From Chitinophagaceae bacterium (GTDB lineage Bacteria > Bacteroidota > Bacteroidia > Chitinophagales > Chitinophagaceae), in contig JAOQAL010000309.1 of assembly GCA_025963615.1 (NCBI GenBank), positions 1 to 8,834 of the forward strand: a stretch of 8,834 nucleotides of DNA, given 5' to 3'. Both the position numbers and the translations under genes were made by a program. The notes beneath the pieces were generated by a model, which saw only the letters and a program-made list of their open reading frames with translations, did no database searches and was not told the DNA's origin. Below are positions 1 to 6,162 of this stretch, in pieces. How positions within the stretch are numbered: position 1 is the stretch's first letter; the number at the start of each line of letters is the position of its first letter.

Positions 1-1
1 C

Positions 2-859
2 AACAACCGTGTTATACTATGTACTGATGGAGACTTTAATATAGGTGCCAGCAGTGATGATGATATGGAAAGGCTGATTGAACAGGAACGAAAGAGTGGC
101 GTATTTTTAACAGTGCTGGGGTATGGAATGGGAAATTATAAAGACAGTAAAATGCAAAAGCTTGCCGACAAAGGGAATGGCAATCATGCTTATATTGATG
201 GTATCGGCGAAGCCAAAAAAGTATTGGTCAATGAATTTGGAGGCACCCTGTTCACGATTGCAAAGGATGTAAAACTACAAGTTGAATTTAATCCCACGAA
301 AGTGCAGGGTTACCGGCTCCTGTGTTATGAAAACAGGATGCTGAACAAAGAAGATTTTAATAACGATAAAAAAGATGCCGGCGATATGGGCAGTGGTCAT
401 ACCGTTACTGCTTTGTACGAAGTAATACCTGTTGGAGTGAAAAGTGATTTTCTGGAAACTGTTGATCCGTTAAAATACCAGTCAAATAAAACAGTGGTAA
501 GCAGCATGACTTCCGGGAATGAGGAAATCATGAATATTAAACTTCGGTACAAACAGCCCGATGAAGACATAAGCCGCTTAATGGAACATCCCGTTTATGA
601 TAACCGGCTTGGCATAGCAAACACATCTGACAATTTCCGTTTTGCCGTGTCTGTAGCAGAATTTGGCATGTTGCTGCGTAATTCAGAGTTCAAATCCAAT
701 TCATCTTTTAACAACGTATTAAACCTTGCAAAAAAAGCGAAAGGCCAGGATAGGCAAGGTTACCGTTCTGAATTCATACGGTTGGTAGAATCTGCCAGGT
801 CCCTGGTGGTAAATGGCGCCGACGGCGACGATGAAGAGGTATCAATGGGGAATGATTAA
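2..859 (+). CDS. VWA domain-containing protein, YfbK-like (5' end outside window)
   Basis: The reading frame is open from base 2, so the gene starts upstream and only its last 285 codons are visible. The first visible residues are NNRVILCTDGDFNIGASSD, the typical late strand and metal-site loop (TDGDFN) of a von Willebrand factor A domain. The loop GYGMGNYKDSKMQKLADKGNGN and the HAYIDG segment that follow match YfbK-type VWA proteins. The remaining ~180 residues correspond to the C-terminal domain of that family (DUF3520-like). The DxSxS half of the metal site must lie upstream of the window. The family's function is poorly defined; members are usually lipoproteins or periplasmic proteins. 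The C-terminus ends in an acidic tail (DGDDEEVSMGND). A heptamer tandem array begins 10 bases after the stop. Family call is firm; biochemical role is unknown. Confidence 0.88.
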   Translation, partial: NNRVILCTDGDFNIGASSDDDMERLIEQERKSGVFLTVLGYGMGNYKDSKMQKLADKGNGNHAYIDGIGEAKKVLVNEFGGTLFTIAKDVKLQVEFNPTKVQGYRLLCYENRMLNKEDFNNDKKDAGDMGSGHTVTALYEVIPVGVKSDFLETVDPLKYQSNKTVVSSMTSGNEEIMNIKLRYKQPDEDISRLMEHPVYDNRLGIANTSDNFRFAVSVAEFGMLLRNSEFKSNSSFNNVLNLAKKAKGQDRQGYRSEFIRLVESARSLVVNGADGDDEEVSMGND

Positions 860-869
860 AATAAGCAGA

Positions 870-897
870 TAGATGCTGGATACTGGATGCTGGATGC
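870..897. repeat. Short tandem array of four heptamers (TGGATGC type)
   Basis: Four consecutive 7-bp units lie just after the VWA stop codon. Two are TGGATGC, and the others are the one-base variants TAGATGC (first) and TGGATAC (second). Similar low-complexity strings are, from memory, common between genes in Bacteroidetes genomes. No coding function is apparent. The period matches the larger array at 3589-3754, although the unit sequence differs. Confidence 0.75.
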
Positions 898-924
898 CCA
901 ATAAGAAGCTGTCTCAAAATAGTT

Positions 925-978
925 ATTGTTAATAATCGCGCAGAGATGTTAAGAAAGTAAAGATCGATTATTAACAAT
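925..978. repeat. Nested perfect 14-bp inverted repeat
   Basis: ATTGTTAATAATCG at 925-938 is exactly reverse-complemented at 965-978, leaving a 26-base loop. A shorter flanking match also exists: AGAGATG (942-948) with CATCTCT (980-986). The element therefore has at least two levels of dyad symmetry, as expected for a folded MITE or structured repeat. Confidence 0.8.
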
Positions 979-984
979 TCATCT

Positions 985-1017
985 CTTTGCGTTCTTTGCT
1001 TCTTTGCGCCCTTTGCG
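985..1017 (+). repeat. CTTTGCG short direct repeats
   Basis: CTTTGCG occurs at 985-991, 1002-1008 and 1011-1017, with the variant CTTTGCT at 994-1000, so units begin 9, 8 and 9 bases apart. The cluster lies in the right half of the MITE-like element. Strings of this type are familiar in Bacteroidetes intergenic DNA (recollection, not a search). No function can be assigned. Confidence 0.65.
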
Positions 1018-1072
1018 TGAAATATTCCTTTTGAGACAGCCTCTTATTTATAAAAAGTAAGAGTTTTCTCTT

Positions 1073-1086
1073 GTGGAAAATTCCAC
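1073..1086. promoter_or_regulatory. Dyad GTGGAA-AA-TTCCAC, candidate activator site
   Basis: Two perfectly complementary 6-base arms are separated by two A residues. The centre lies about 110 bp upstream of the -24 box at 1191, within the usual range for sigma-54 enhancer-binding proteins. The regulatory role is inferred only from symmetry and spacing. A 6-bp dyad can occur by chance. Confidence 0.25.
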
Positions 1087-1189
1087 GAAAATCAAAAAGG
1101 CGCCAGGTCAATTTTCCCATTATGTGGAGATAATTAATCAAAAAAACGGAAGTGATAAATTTTAGCTACTCATCCAGCATTATTTTTTT

Positions 1190-1206
1190 TTGGCACTTTT
1201 TTTGCA
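1190..1206 (+). promoter_or_regulatory. Sigma-54 (RpoN) -24/-12 promoter
   Basis: TTGGCAC (1190-1196) is followed, after exactly five bases, by TTGC (1202-1205) and an A. This fits the established consensus YTGGCAC-N5-TTGCW with the correct GG-to-GC spacing; only the often-seen G after GGCAC is a T here. The predicted transcription start is near 1217, giving a leader of about 225 bases before the acyltransferase. It is the only such match I found in the window. The surrounding poly-T raises the chance of coincidence for part of the match, but not for GGCAC or GC. Confidence 0.6.
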
Positions 1207-1442
1207 AATTATTTTCGAATTTTAGATATCAAATAATCTGTGTTTTAATACAACTATAACTTTTTAATAAGCTTTCTGGATTTAGTTTTGTATTAAGACA
1301 ATTGTTATTACTATTTAAGACGCGCCTACCTTTTGCATTTGTGCCATTGAATTTTATCCTCTGTTAGATTTTTATTTTAAAATTTATTTATAAGCCTTTC
1401 ACATTTTATTCGTGAACGTCTTGTTTTAAAATTGGCACCCTT

Positions 1443-2009
1443 ATGATCAAGTCAACTCTTGGCAGGTTGAGGAAGATGTTTGACCGCAGGCATTCGTCTG
1501 TAGCTATTCATCCCTTATCCGATGTTCAGACAAAGACTATTGGCAGAGATACTACAATCTGGCAATTCGTAATTATATTACCGGATGCAACTATTGGCAG
1601 TAACTGTAACATCAATGCTCATACTTTTATTGAAAATAATGTACGGGTGGGCAACCGGGTTACCATTAAATGTGGAGTTTACCTTTGGGATGGCATTGAA
1701 ATAGAAGATGATGTATTTATAGGACCCAATGCCACTTTTGTAAATGATAATTATCCCCGCTCCAAAAAATATCCGGAAAAATATTCAATTACAAAGATTT
1801 GTAAAGGCGCATCAATAGGTGCTAATGCGACAATACTTGGAGAAATTACCATTGGTGAGTATGCTTTGGTAGGCGCTGGAAGTGTTGTAACAAAAGATGT
1901 CCCTCCATTTACACTTGTTTCCGGCAATCCCGCCTCCATTCAGGGCAAGGTAAACCGGGATTGTTCATTAATAGATCGGTCCGGGTATACTGAGAAAAGG
2001 GTAGTATAA
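1443..2009 (+). CDS. Hexapeptide-repeat acyltransferase, WxcM/WbbJ-like
   Basis: This 188-residue protein is a left-handed beta-helix acyltransferase. Hexapeptide turns run from about residue 33 to 150 ([42 protein letters not shown]). The segments [14 protein letters not shown] (54-67), [11 protein letters not shown] with PRS (92-107) and [34 protein letters not shown] (122-155), and the closing GNPA (161-164), match sugar N- or O-acetyltransferases of the WbpD/WlbB/FdtC type that act on nucleotide-activated amino sugars for surface polysaccharides. The sugar and acyl donor cannot be read from sequence. The first ~20 residues are basic and extend beyond the usual family start at IHPLSDV. No Shine-Dalgarno is seen, so the start is not certain. 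The gene stands alone, with no glycosyltransferase or sugar-nucleotide enzyme next to it, and is preceded by the sigma-54-type promoter. Confidence 0.9.
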   Translation: MIKSTLGRLRKMFDRRHSSVAIHPLSDVQTKTIGRDTTIWQFVIILPDATIGSNCNINAHTFIENNVRVGNRVTIKCGVYLWDGIEIEDDVFIGPNATFVNDNYPRSKKYPEKYSITKICKGASIGANATILGEITIGEYALVGAGSVVTKDVPPFTLVSGNPASIQGKVNRDCSLIDRSGYTEKRVV

Positions 2010-2169
2010 TTTTTTGCTTTCCACGCTATTATTTTTTTGAAATGCTTCCGGGTATAAACGGGGAGCCTTTACGAAATCTCCGGAGCTTGCCGGTTCAAAA
2101 CAGTTCTTCAGGCCTGCTGCTTTTATAGCAATGATTTTATAATTTAGCATAATACAATTCATTCGTATT

Positions 2170-3636
2170 ATGTTGAAGAAAAAATGGAGCCTTATTTTTT
2201 ACGTGTTGATGCTCGGCACTTTCGGCACCGCGATATACCAGGTATTGCAAAATGGCCGCGCCCTTCAAAAAACCGGACTGGCAGCCCAGGTAAATACGCT
2301 GCCCGCGGACACGCATAACAACTTACAGTTGTTTACGGATTCATTTAAAAGTAATTTGGTTCATCCGCTGCCAACTTTATTACTGCAGATCATAATAATT
2401 GTAGTGATTGTCCGTCTTTTTGGTTTTCTCTTTAATAAAATCGGCCAGCCTTCAGTCATTGGAGAAATCGTTGCGGGTGTTGTTTTAGGTCCCTCCTTAC
2501 TGGGTGCTTTTTTTCCTGGAATATCAAACTTTATTTTTCCGGCTTCATCATTTGCTAATCTCCAGTTCCTGAGTCAAATAGGTTTAATGCTGTTTATGTT
2601 CGTAATAGGAATGGAGCTTGATATCGATGTGATACGAAAGCAGGCAAGAGAAGCAGTCATTATCAGCCATGCCAGCATTATTATACCTTATACATTGGGT
2701 ATGACACTCGCCTTGTTTATGTATAAACAATTTGCACCTCCGGCAATTTCGTTCTCATCCTTTGCTTTGTTTATGGGTATTGCCATGAGCATAACCGCGT
2801 TTCCGGTACTGGCACGTATTATACAGGAAAGGGGGCTGACCCGAACGAAACTCGGCGTGATGGCCATCACCTGTGCAGCTGCGGATGATGTAACAGCCTG
2901 GTGTATCCTGGCGGCTCTTATTGCGATCGTAAAAGCGGGCTCATCGGTAAGTACTTTGTTTACACTGGGTCTTGTTGTTTCTTATTTATTGCTGATGTTG
3001 TTTATCATCCGGCCGCTATTAAAAAAGTTAGGAACCATCTATAATAAACGCGGCACGGTGAGTAAGTCAATGATGGCCATTGTGTTTATGGCTTTATTGG
3101 TGTCCGCCTATGCAACAGAAATTATCGGTATCCACGCTTTGTTCGGTGCATTCATGGCTGGTGTTATTATGCCACCCGGACTTAAATTCCGCAATATTGT
3201 AATGGAAAAAATTGAGGATGTTAGCCTCGTTTTATTATTACCATTATTCTTTGTCTTTACCGGCCTTCGCACACATATCGGGTTATTAAACCAGGGTCAT
3301 CTCTGGATTACCTGTGGATGGATCATACTGGTGGCAGTCGCCGGCAAGTTTGGTGGCAGCGCCCTGGCTGCAAAAGTGGTGGGTCAAAACTGGAAGGACA
3401 GCTTATCGATCGGTGCATTAATGAATACCCGGGGACTTATGGAACTGATCGTATTAAATATTGGCTACGATCTTGGCATTCTTTCCCCCGAGGTATTTAC
3501 CATGATGGTGATTATGGCCCTTGTTACTACTTTTATGACAAGCCCTGCACTTAATCTTATTAACTGGCTAATGCCCGATAAAACGAGAAAGCTGCAAGCT
3601 GCAAGCTATGAGAAAGCTGCGAGCGGCGAGCTATGA
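2170..3636 (+). CDS. Cation:proton antiporter, CPA2 family
   Basis: A 488-residue inner-membrane protein with about a dozen hydrophobic segments. One N-terminal membrane segment (7-25) and a ~40-residue polar stretch precede the Na_H_Exchanger domain (about 68-465). Family signatures are visible: IGQPSVIGEIVAGVVLGPSLLG (91-112), ITAFPVLARIIQERGL (about 208-223) and ADDVTAW, with the paired aspartates D239-D240 expected at the ion-binding site. It should exchange Na+ or K+ for protons. It lacks the C-terminal TrkA-N (KTN) and universal-stress domains of Kef-type relatives, so regulation by those domains is absent. Residues 474-488 (KLQAASYEKAASGEL) are encoded by the heptamer repeat and are probably not part of the ancestral protein. 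The 160-base gap from the acyltransferase shows no clear terminator, so co-transcription is possible. Ion specificity is unknown. Confidence 0.93.
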   Translation: MLKKKWSLIFYVLMLGTFGTAIYQVLQNGRALQKTGLAAQVNTLPADTHNNLQLFTDSFKSNLVHPLPTLLLQIIIIVVIVRLFGFLFNKIGQPSVIGEIVAGVVLGPSLLGAFFPGISNFIFPASSFANLQFLSQIGLMLFMFVIGMELDIDVIRKQAREAVIISHASIIIPYTLGMTLALFMYKQFAPPAISFSSFALFMGIAMSITAFPVLARIIQERGLTRTKLGVMAITCAAADDVTAWCILAALIAIVKAGSSVSTLFTLGLVVSYLLLMLFIIRPLLKKLGTIYNKRGTVSKSMMAIVFMALLVSAYATEIIGIHALFGAFMAGVIMPPGLKFRNIVMEKIEDVSLVLLLPLFFVFTGLRTHIGLLNQGHLWITCGWIILVAVAGKFGGSALAAKVVGQNWKDSLSIGALMNTRGLMELIVLNIGYDLGILSPEVFTMMVIMALVTTFMTSPALNLINWLMPDKTRKLQAASYEKAASGEL

Positions 3637-3754
3637 GACTAAGAAAGCTGCGAGCTTCGAGCTGTGAGCTGCGAGACTGAAATAAGTTGCAGAGCTATAG
3701 TTCTTGCAGTTCATAGCTCGAAGCTCACAGCTCGAAGCTTGTAGCTTGTAGCTT
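3589..3754. repeat. Opposed heptamer arrays forming a large inverted repeat at a convergent junction
   Basis: On the plus strand, units of the form RAGCTNN (AAGCTGC, AAGCTAT, GAGCTAT, GAGCTTC, GAGCTGT) run from 3589 to about 3678, in three blocks spaced by GAGA-containing linkers. Seven units of the same family run on the minus strand from 3754 to 3706. The two arms are complementary: 18 bases at 3653-3670 pair perfectly with 3722-3739, and with G-U pairs the stem extends outward to about 3646/3746. The left array includes the antiporter's last 15 codons and stop; the right array starts one base past the glycosidase stop. It could act as a bidirectional terminator or mRNA-end stabiliser (inference). 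Confidence 0.85.
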
Positions 3755-3755
3755 C

Positions 3756-4865
3756 TCACAGTTTCCCAATCTCCTTATACAATCCCCGGAAACAGCCCCA
3801 CGGTGTCTTACCACCTGAGGTAGTATCTTTTTTATCTTCATAAAATCCTTTAAGAAATTGAGGAGCCCCTGACCATACGGTTTGTACCATTCCCTGAAAA
3901 TTGGGTTTCATTTCTTTTGTTGATTCATTTCTGAATTTTTGCATGTCCTTCAACTGGCTGATGGCAATAGCAGGATTGCGCCAGGGGCAGGTAACTACCC
4001 TGAAACCTTTCATAGCGAAATAGACGGGTGTTTTGTCAGCCCGTTCATAATGCCAATCGCAAATCAATACATCTTTCGGGATCAGATCAATGGCCGGATA
4101 GGTATTGTTATAACTGCCTTCCCACATGCCTATACCACTGGTTTTACCATCCAGCAGCCTGTCACCCCAGATCCATAATTCCCTTTTTGACGTTGCAAGA
4201 TGATCGCGGATAGTCTTTACTTCTCCAGCAAATAATTCTGCTTTATTCTTGCCTCCGCAACGGGGACATTTATCATCGCCAAGATAAAAAACTTCGTCCA
4301 TGCCTGCATGAAAGGCGTCGGTCTCAAAAACATCACATATTTCATCCATTAACGCAAAAACAATTGCATGTACCCCGGGATGTAAAGGGCAATAACTTTT
4401 ACAATATAAATTATCCGCGTTGGGCCATACATATTTTACCGGCATCAATACCTGCGGTGTTTCATCAAATTCAGGATATATTTTCAAAAGGTTCGTAGTA
4501 TGGCTTGCCCATGACTGATGCCCAAGGAGGTTAACCTGCGGAATCACCCGTATATGATTGGCTTTACAGGCAGCCACAATTTTTTTCACGTCTTCCTTTG
4601 ATAGTGCAATACTGTCGCGAAGTTCAGGATGACTTGTATATTGATAATTGAAGTCAACCCGCAAGATTAAAGTATTCACCTGTCGCGGCGCCAGTTCTTT
4701 GTTTATAAATGTCACAAAAGAATCAACATATCTTGGTGGTGGCGCCGCTATACAGAACCCCCGGATCGGTAATATGTTATCAATATTTTCTTTTTGTATC
4801 TGTGCCGTTTTGCAAGCTGTGAATGCTACCGCAAAAGAGAAAAAGCCGATGATAATTTTTTGCAT
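3756..4865 (-). CDS. Family 20 glycoside hydrolase-like lipoprotein
   Basis: A 369-residue protein with a lipoprotein signal peptide: basic N-terminus, hydrophobic 4-14, lipobox FTAC with Cys18. It is predicted to be lipid-anchored in the periplasm or at the outer membrane. The body reads as a TIM barrel of the GH20 beta-N-acetylhexosaminidase type: NTLILRVDFNYQY (64-76), an early strand ending IRVIPQVNLLGHQSW (105-119), the catalytic-type pair in HAGMDEVF (D190-E191), and later aromatic strands including WIWGDRLLDG (231-240) and TVWSGAP (329-335). GH20 enzymes use Asp-Glu in substrate-assisted catalysis on N-acetylhexosaminides. The N-terminal GH20b domain of canonical enzymes is missing, and cysteine pairs C155/C159 and C200/C203 (CPRC) are unusual. 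Substrate is unknown. It is transcribed toward the antiporter; no strong promoter was identified, only a weak TACTTTTA -7-like motif at 4879-4872. Confidence 0.82.
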   Translation of the reverse strand: MQKIIIGFFSFAVAFTACKTAQIQKENIDNILPIRGFCIAAPPPRYVDSFVTFINKELAPRQVNTLILRVDFNYQYTSHPELRDSIALSKEDVKKIVAACKANHIRVIPQVNLLGHQSWASHTTNLLKIYPEFDETPQVLMPVKYVWPNADNLYCKSYCPLHPGVHAIVFALMDEICDVFETDAFHAGMDEVFYLGDDKCPRCGGKNKAELFAGEVKTIRDHLATSKRELWIWGDRLLDGKTSGIGMWEGSYNNTYPAIDLIPKDVLICDWHYERADKTPVYFAMKGFRVVTCPWRNPAIAISQLKDMQKFRNESTKEMKPNFQGMVQTVWSGAPQFLKGFYEDKKDTTSGGKTPWGCFRGLYKEIGKL

Positions 4866-4890
4866 ATTCGCTAAAAGTACTTAAAAATTA

Positions 4891-5112
4891 ATGATTCAGG
4901 ATGAGATTTTAAAATCAAAATCGCAGCTACAATGGGGGACCATTCTCTATCGGTTTACAGGGTTTAATTTTTTATTCTCCCTACTTAATTTCATAAAATT
5001 TCTGGTGATTATATTAATTTTACAATGGTTTTTCAAATGTGTGAGAGAATGTCTTAACCATACACAGCTCAATAGGCGGATGCTAACGGAACTTTTTCCA
5101 TTTACATCCTAA
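4891..5112 (+). CDS. Possible small membrane protein (doubtful)
   Basis: A 73-codon frame sits in the 280-base divergent gap between the glycosidase and PAP2 genes. Its translation has one strongly hydrophobic stretch (about residues 26-47, FNFLFSLLNFIKFLVIILILQW) with charged flanks, compatible with a single-pass membrane peptide. I recognise no family, there is no ribosome-binding site, and AT-rich DNA readily produces hydrophobic frames by chance. It is more likely promoter and leader DNA for the flanking genes than a real gene. Confidence 0.18.
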   Translation: MIQDEILKSKSQLQWGTILYRFTGFNFLFSLLNFIKFLVIILILQWFFKCVRECLNHTQLNRRMLTELFPFTS

Positions 5113-5145
5113 ATCAGTGTTTAAGACAATTGTAATGATCGAGAA

Positions 5146-6123
5146 ATGATTTACCGGAATAGTTTTTTGACGATTCCTGCCCTGATTCTATTCTCCTCTG
5201 TTTTAGAGGCGCAGGCAACCGCAGATTCAATGTCTCCGGCATTTAAAAGCACGATAATAAACAAAGCGAAACAACCTGTTTTTTGCCGTTATTTTGACAC
5301 CACCGCCAAACAGCTTTCCGTTCATTATAATACCTGGGATTTATTTTTTACAAAGCCCTGCACGGTGGGATTCATGCGATACCTGCCGGAAGATATGTGG
5401 CAAATAGCCAAAGCTCCTTTTCAAAAAAAGAATCTCGCCTGGCTGAGTGTAACCGCAGCAGGAACGCTTATTTTAATACCCTTTGATCAGCGCATCACGG
5501 ACGCGGTCAAGAAAGTTTCCAGCAGGGTCTGTTTACACCCGGATACAAAATATGGGATCTTGCTAAAAATGGGGCAAACCAAAATAGTAAAGTATCCCCG
5601 TAATATCAATTCAGGGCTATACCAATTGGGTGAAGGTGGTACGAGCATGTTGCTGGCAGGAGGTCTCTGGATCTATGGAAAGGCCACTTCGGATTACCGG
5701 GCCTTGCAATCGGCAAGCGACCTTGCCGAAACTTTTATTATCATGGGAGTAACAACCCAGCTTTTGAAAAGATCGTTTGGCCGTCAAAGCCCCTTTATGG
5801 CGACTACGGCCGGAGGCCACTGGCATCCTTTTCCTTCTTTTAAAAACTACCAGGAAAATACATCGGATTATGACGCATTTCCCTCGGGTCACCTGGCTAC
5901 TATGATGGCTACCGTAACGGTGCTGTCAACGAATTATCCTGAAAAGCAGTGGATTAAACCGATAGGATATGCTTTGATGGTATTGACAGGATGGGCGATG
6001 ATCAATACTGATGTGCACTGGATCGCAGATTATCCGCTTTCGTTAGCGTTGGGTTATTTATCCGGAAAAATTTCGGCTATGCGGCATGAGAAAAAAAAGA
6101 TAAGGAAAGCAATAACCCTATAA
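5146..6123 (+). CDS. PAP2-superfamily phosphatase, variant active site
   Basis: A 325-residue protein with an N-terminal signal or anchor segment (1-22) and a C-terminal PAP2 domain (about 165-310) containing several membrane segments. The three PAP2 motifs are recognisable: motif 1 as K208-RSFGRQSP (R213, P216), motif 2 as PSGH (S247-G248-H249), and motif 3 as H291-WIAD295. The classic motif-1 RP arginine is Ser215, and the motif-3 SR pair is A284-M285. The catalytic histidines and aspartate are therefore kept, while two usual phosphate-binding arginines are not. From memory, the GRQSP/GRESP and YDAFPSGHLAT form is a recurring Bacteroidetes subfamily. Family members dephosphorylate lipid phosphates such as undecaprenyl pyrophosphate or phosphatidic acid on the periplasmic face; the substrate here is unknown. 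The stop codon lies inside the terminator stem shared with xerD. Confidence 0.88.
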   Translation: MIYRNSFLTIPALILFSSVLEAQATADSMSPAFKSTIINKAKQPVFCRYFDTTAKQLSVHYNTWDLFFTKPCTVGFMRYLPEDMWQIAKAPFQKKNLAWLSVTAAGTLILIPFDQRITDAVKKVSSRVCLHPDTKYGILLKMGQTKIVKYPRNINSGLYQLGEGGTSMLLAGGLWIYGKATSDYRALQSASDLAETFIIMGVTTQLLKRSFGRQSPFMATTAGGHWHPFPSFKNYQENTSDYDAFPSGHLATMMATVTVLSTNYPEKQWIKPIGYALMVLTGWAMINTDVHWIADYPLSLALGYLSGKISAMRHEKKKIRKAITL

Positions 6124-6153
6124 GGTTTGCATCGCCGCCCGGCAAACCTTATA
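6119..6153. terminator. Bidirectional terminator hairpin between PAP2 gene and xerD
   Basis: TATAAGGTTTGC (6119-6130) and its exact reverse complement (6142-6153) form a 12-bp stem around an 11-base GC-rich loop. It sits between two convergent genes and contains the PAP2 TAA stop in its left arm; the xerD stop is 10 bases from the right arm. There is no strong T-tract on either side, so efficiency is uncertain, but position and perfect symmetry support a transcript-end role. Confidence 0.7.
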
Positions 6154-6162
6154 AGTTTAGAA

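Larger units (their letters stand above)
900..1048. mobile_element. MITE-like element with 20-bp terminal inverted repeats
   Basis: Bases 900-919 (AATAAGAAGCTGTCTCAAAA) pair with 1029-1048 with one mismatch out of 20, enclosing 109 bp with no plausible gene. The core GGCTGTCTCAAAA at the ends resembles insertion-sequence and MITE termini I recall from Bacteroidetes; this resemblance is from memory. Inside is a perfect 14-bp inverted repeat (925-938 with 965-978), and the right half carries four CTTTGCG-like units. No transposase and no clear target-site duplication are visible. It could be a non-autonomous transposable element or a dispersed structured intergenic repeat. Confidence 0.6.
1049..1442. 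other. Gene-free, AT-rich regulatory/leader interval
   Basis: No plausible reading frame is present in these 394 bases. The interval becomes strongly A+T rich after about 1140. It contains a small hairpin (CTCTTA 1041-1046 with TAAGAG 1058-1063), the GTGGAA/TTCCAC dyad at 1073-1086, a sigma-54-type promoter at 1190-1206, and then roughly 225 bases up to the acyltransferase start. I saw no clear terminator or recognisable riboswitch in the leader. Confidence 0.6.

Noticed and set aside
774..977. 67-codon minus-strand frame across the VWA gene end and the repeat region
   Set aside because: It is composed of antisense VWA sequence, heptamer repeat and MITE-like DNA, and shows no protein-like features.
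1293..1305. TTAAGACAATTGT shared with 5121-5133, as a common regulatory site upstream of two genes
   Set aside because: A 13-bp exact match between two places in a window of this size and AT content is close to chance expectation, and the two sites lie at very different distances from their genes.
1432..1447. Second TTGGCAC immediately before the acyltransferase start as another sigma-54 promoter
   Set aside because: No GC at the -12 spacing follows (TGAT is found instead), and it overlaps the start codon.
3589..3754. Heptamer arrays as a CRISPR array
   Set aside because: The units are 7 bp, contiguous and degenerate, with no unique spacers and no cas genes.
4891..5112. 73-codon hydrophobic frame as a confident new membrane-protein gene
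   Set aside because: It has no recognisable family and no start signals, and it lies in AT-rich divergent promoter DNA where hydrophobic frames arise by chance. Kept only as a low-confidence feature.
5617..5892. 91-codon minus-strand frame inside the PAP2 gene
   Set aside because: It is an antisense shadow of a well-supported PAP2 coding sequence and has no recognisable domain. The same applies to the other frames opposite or inside named genes.
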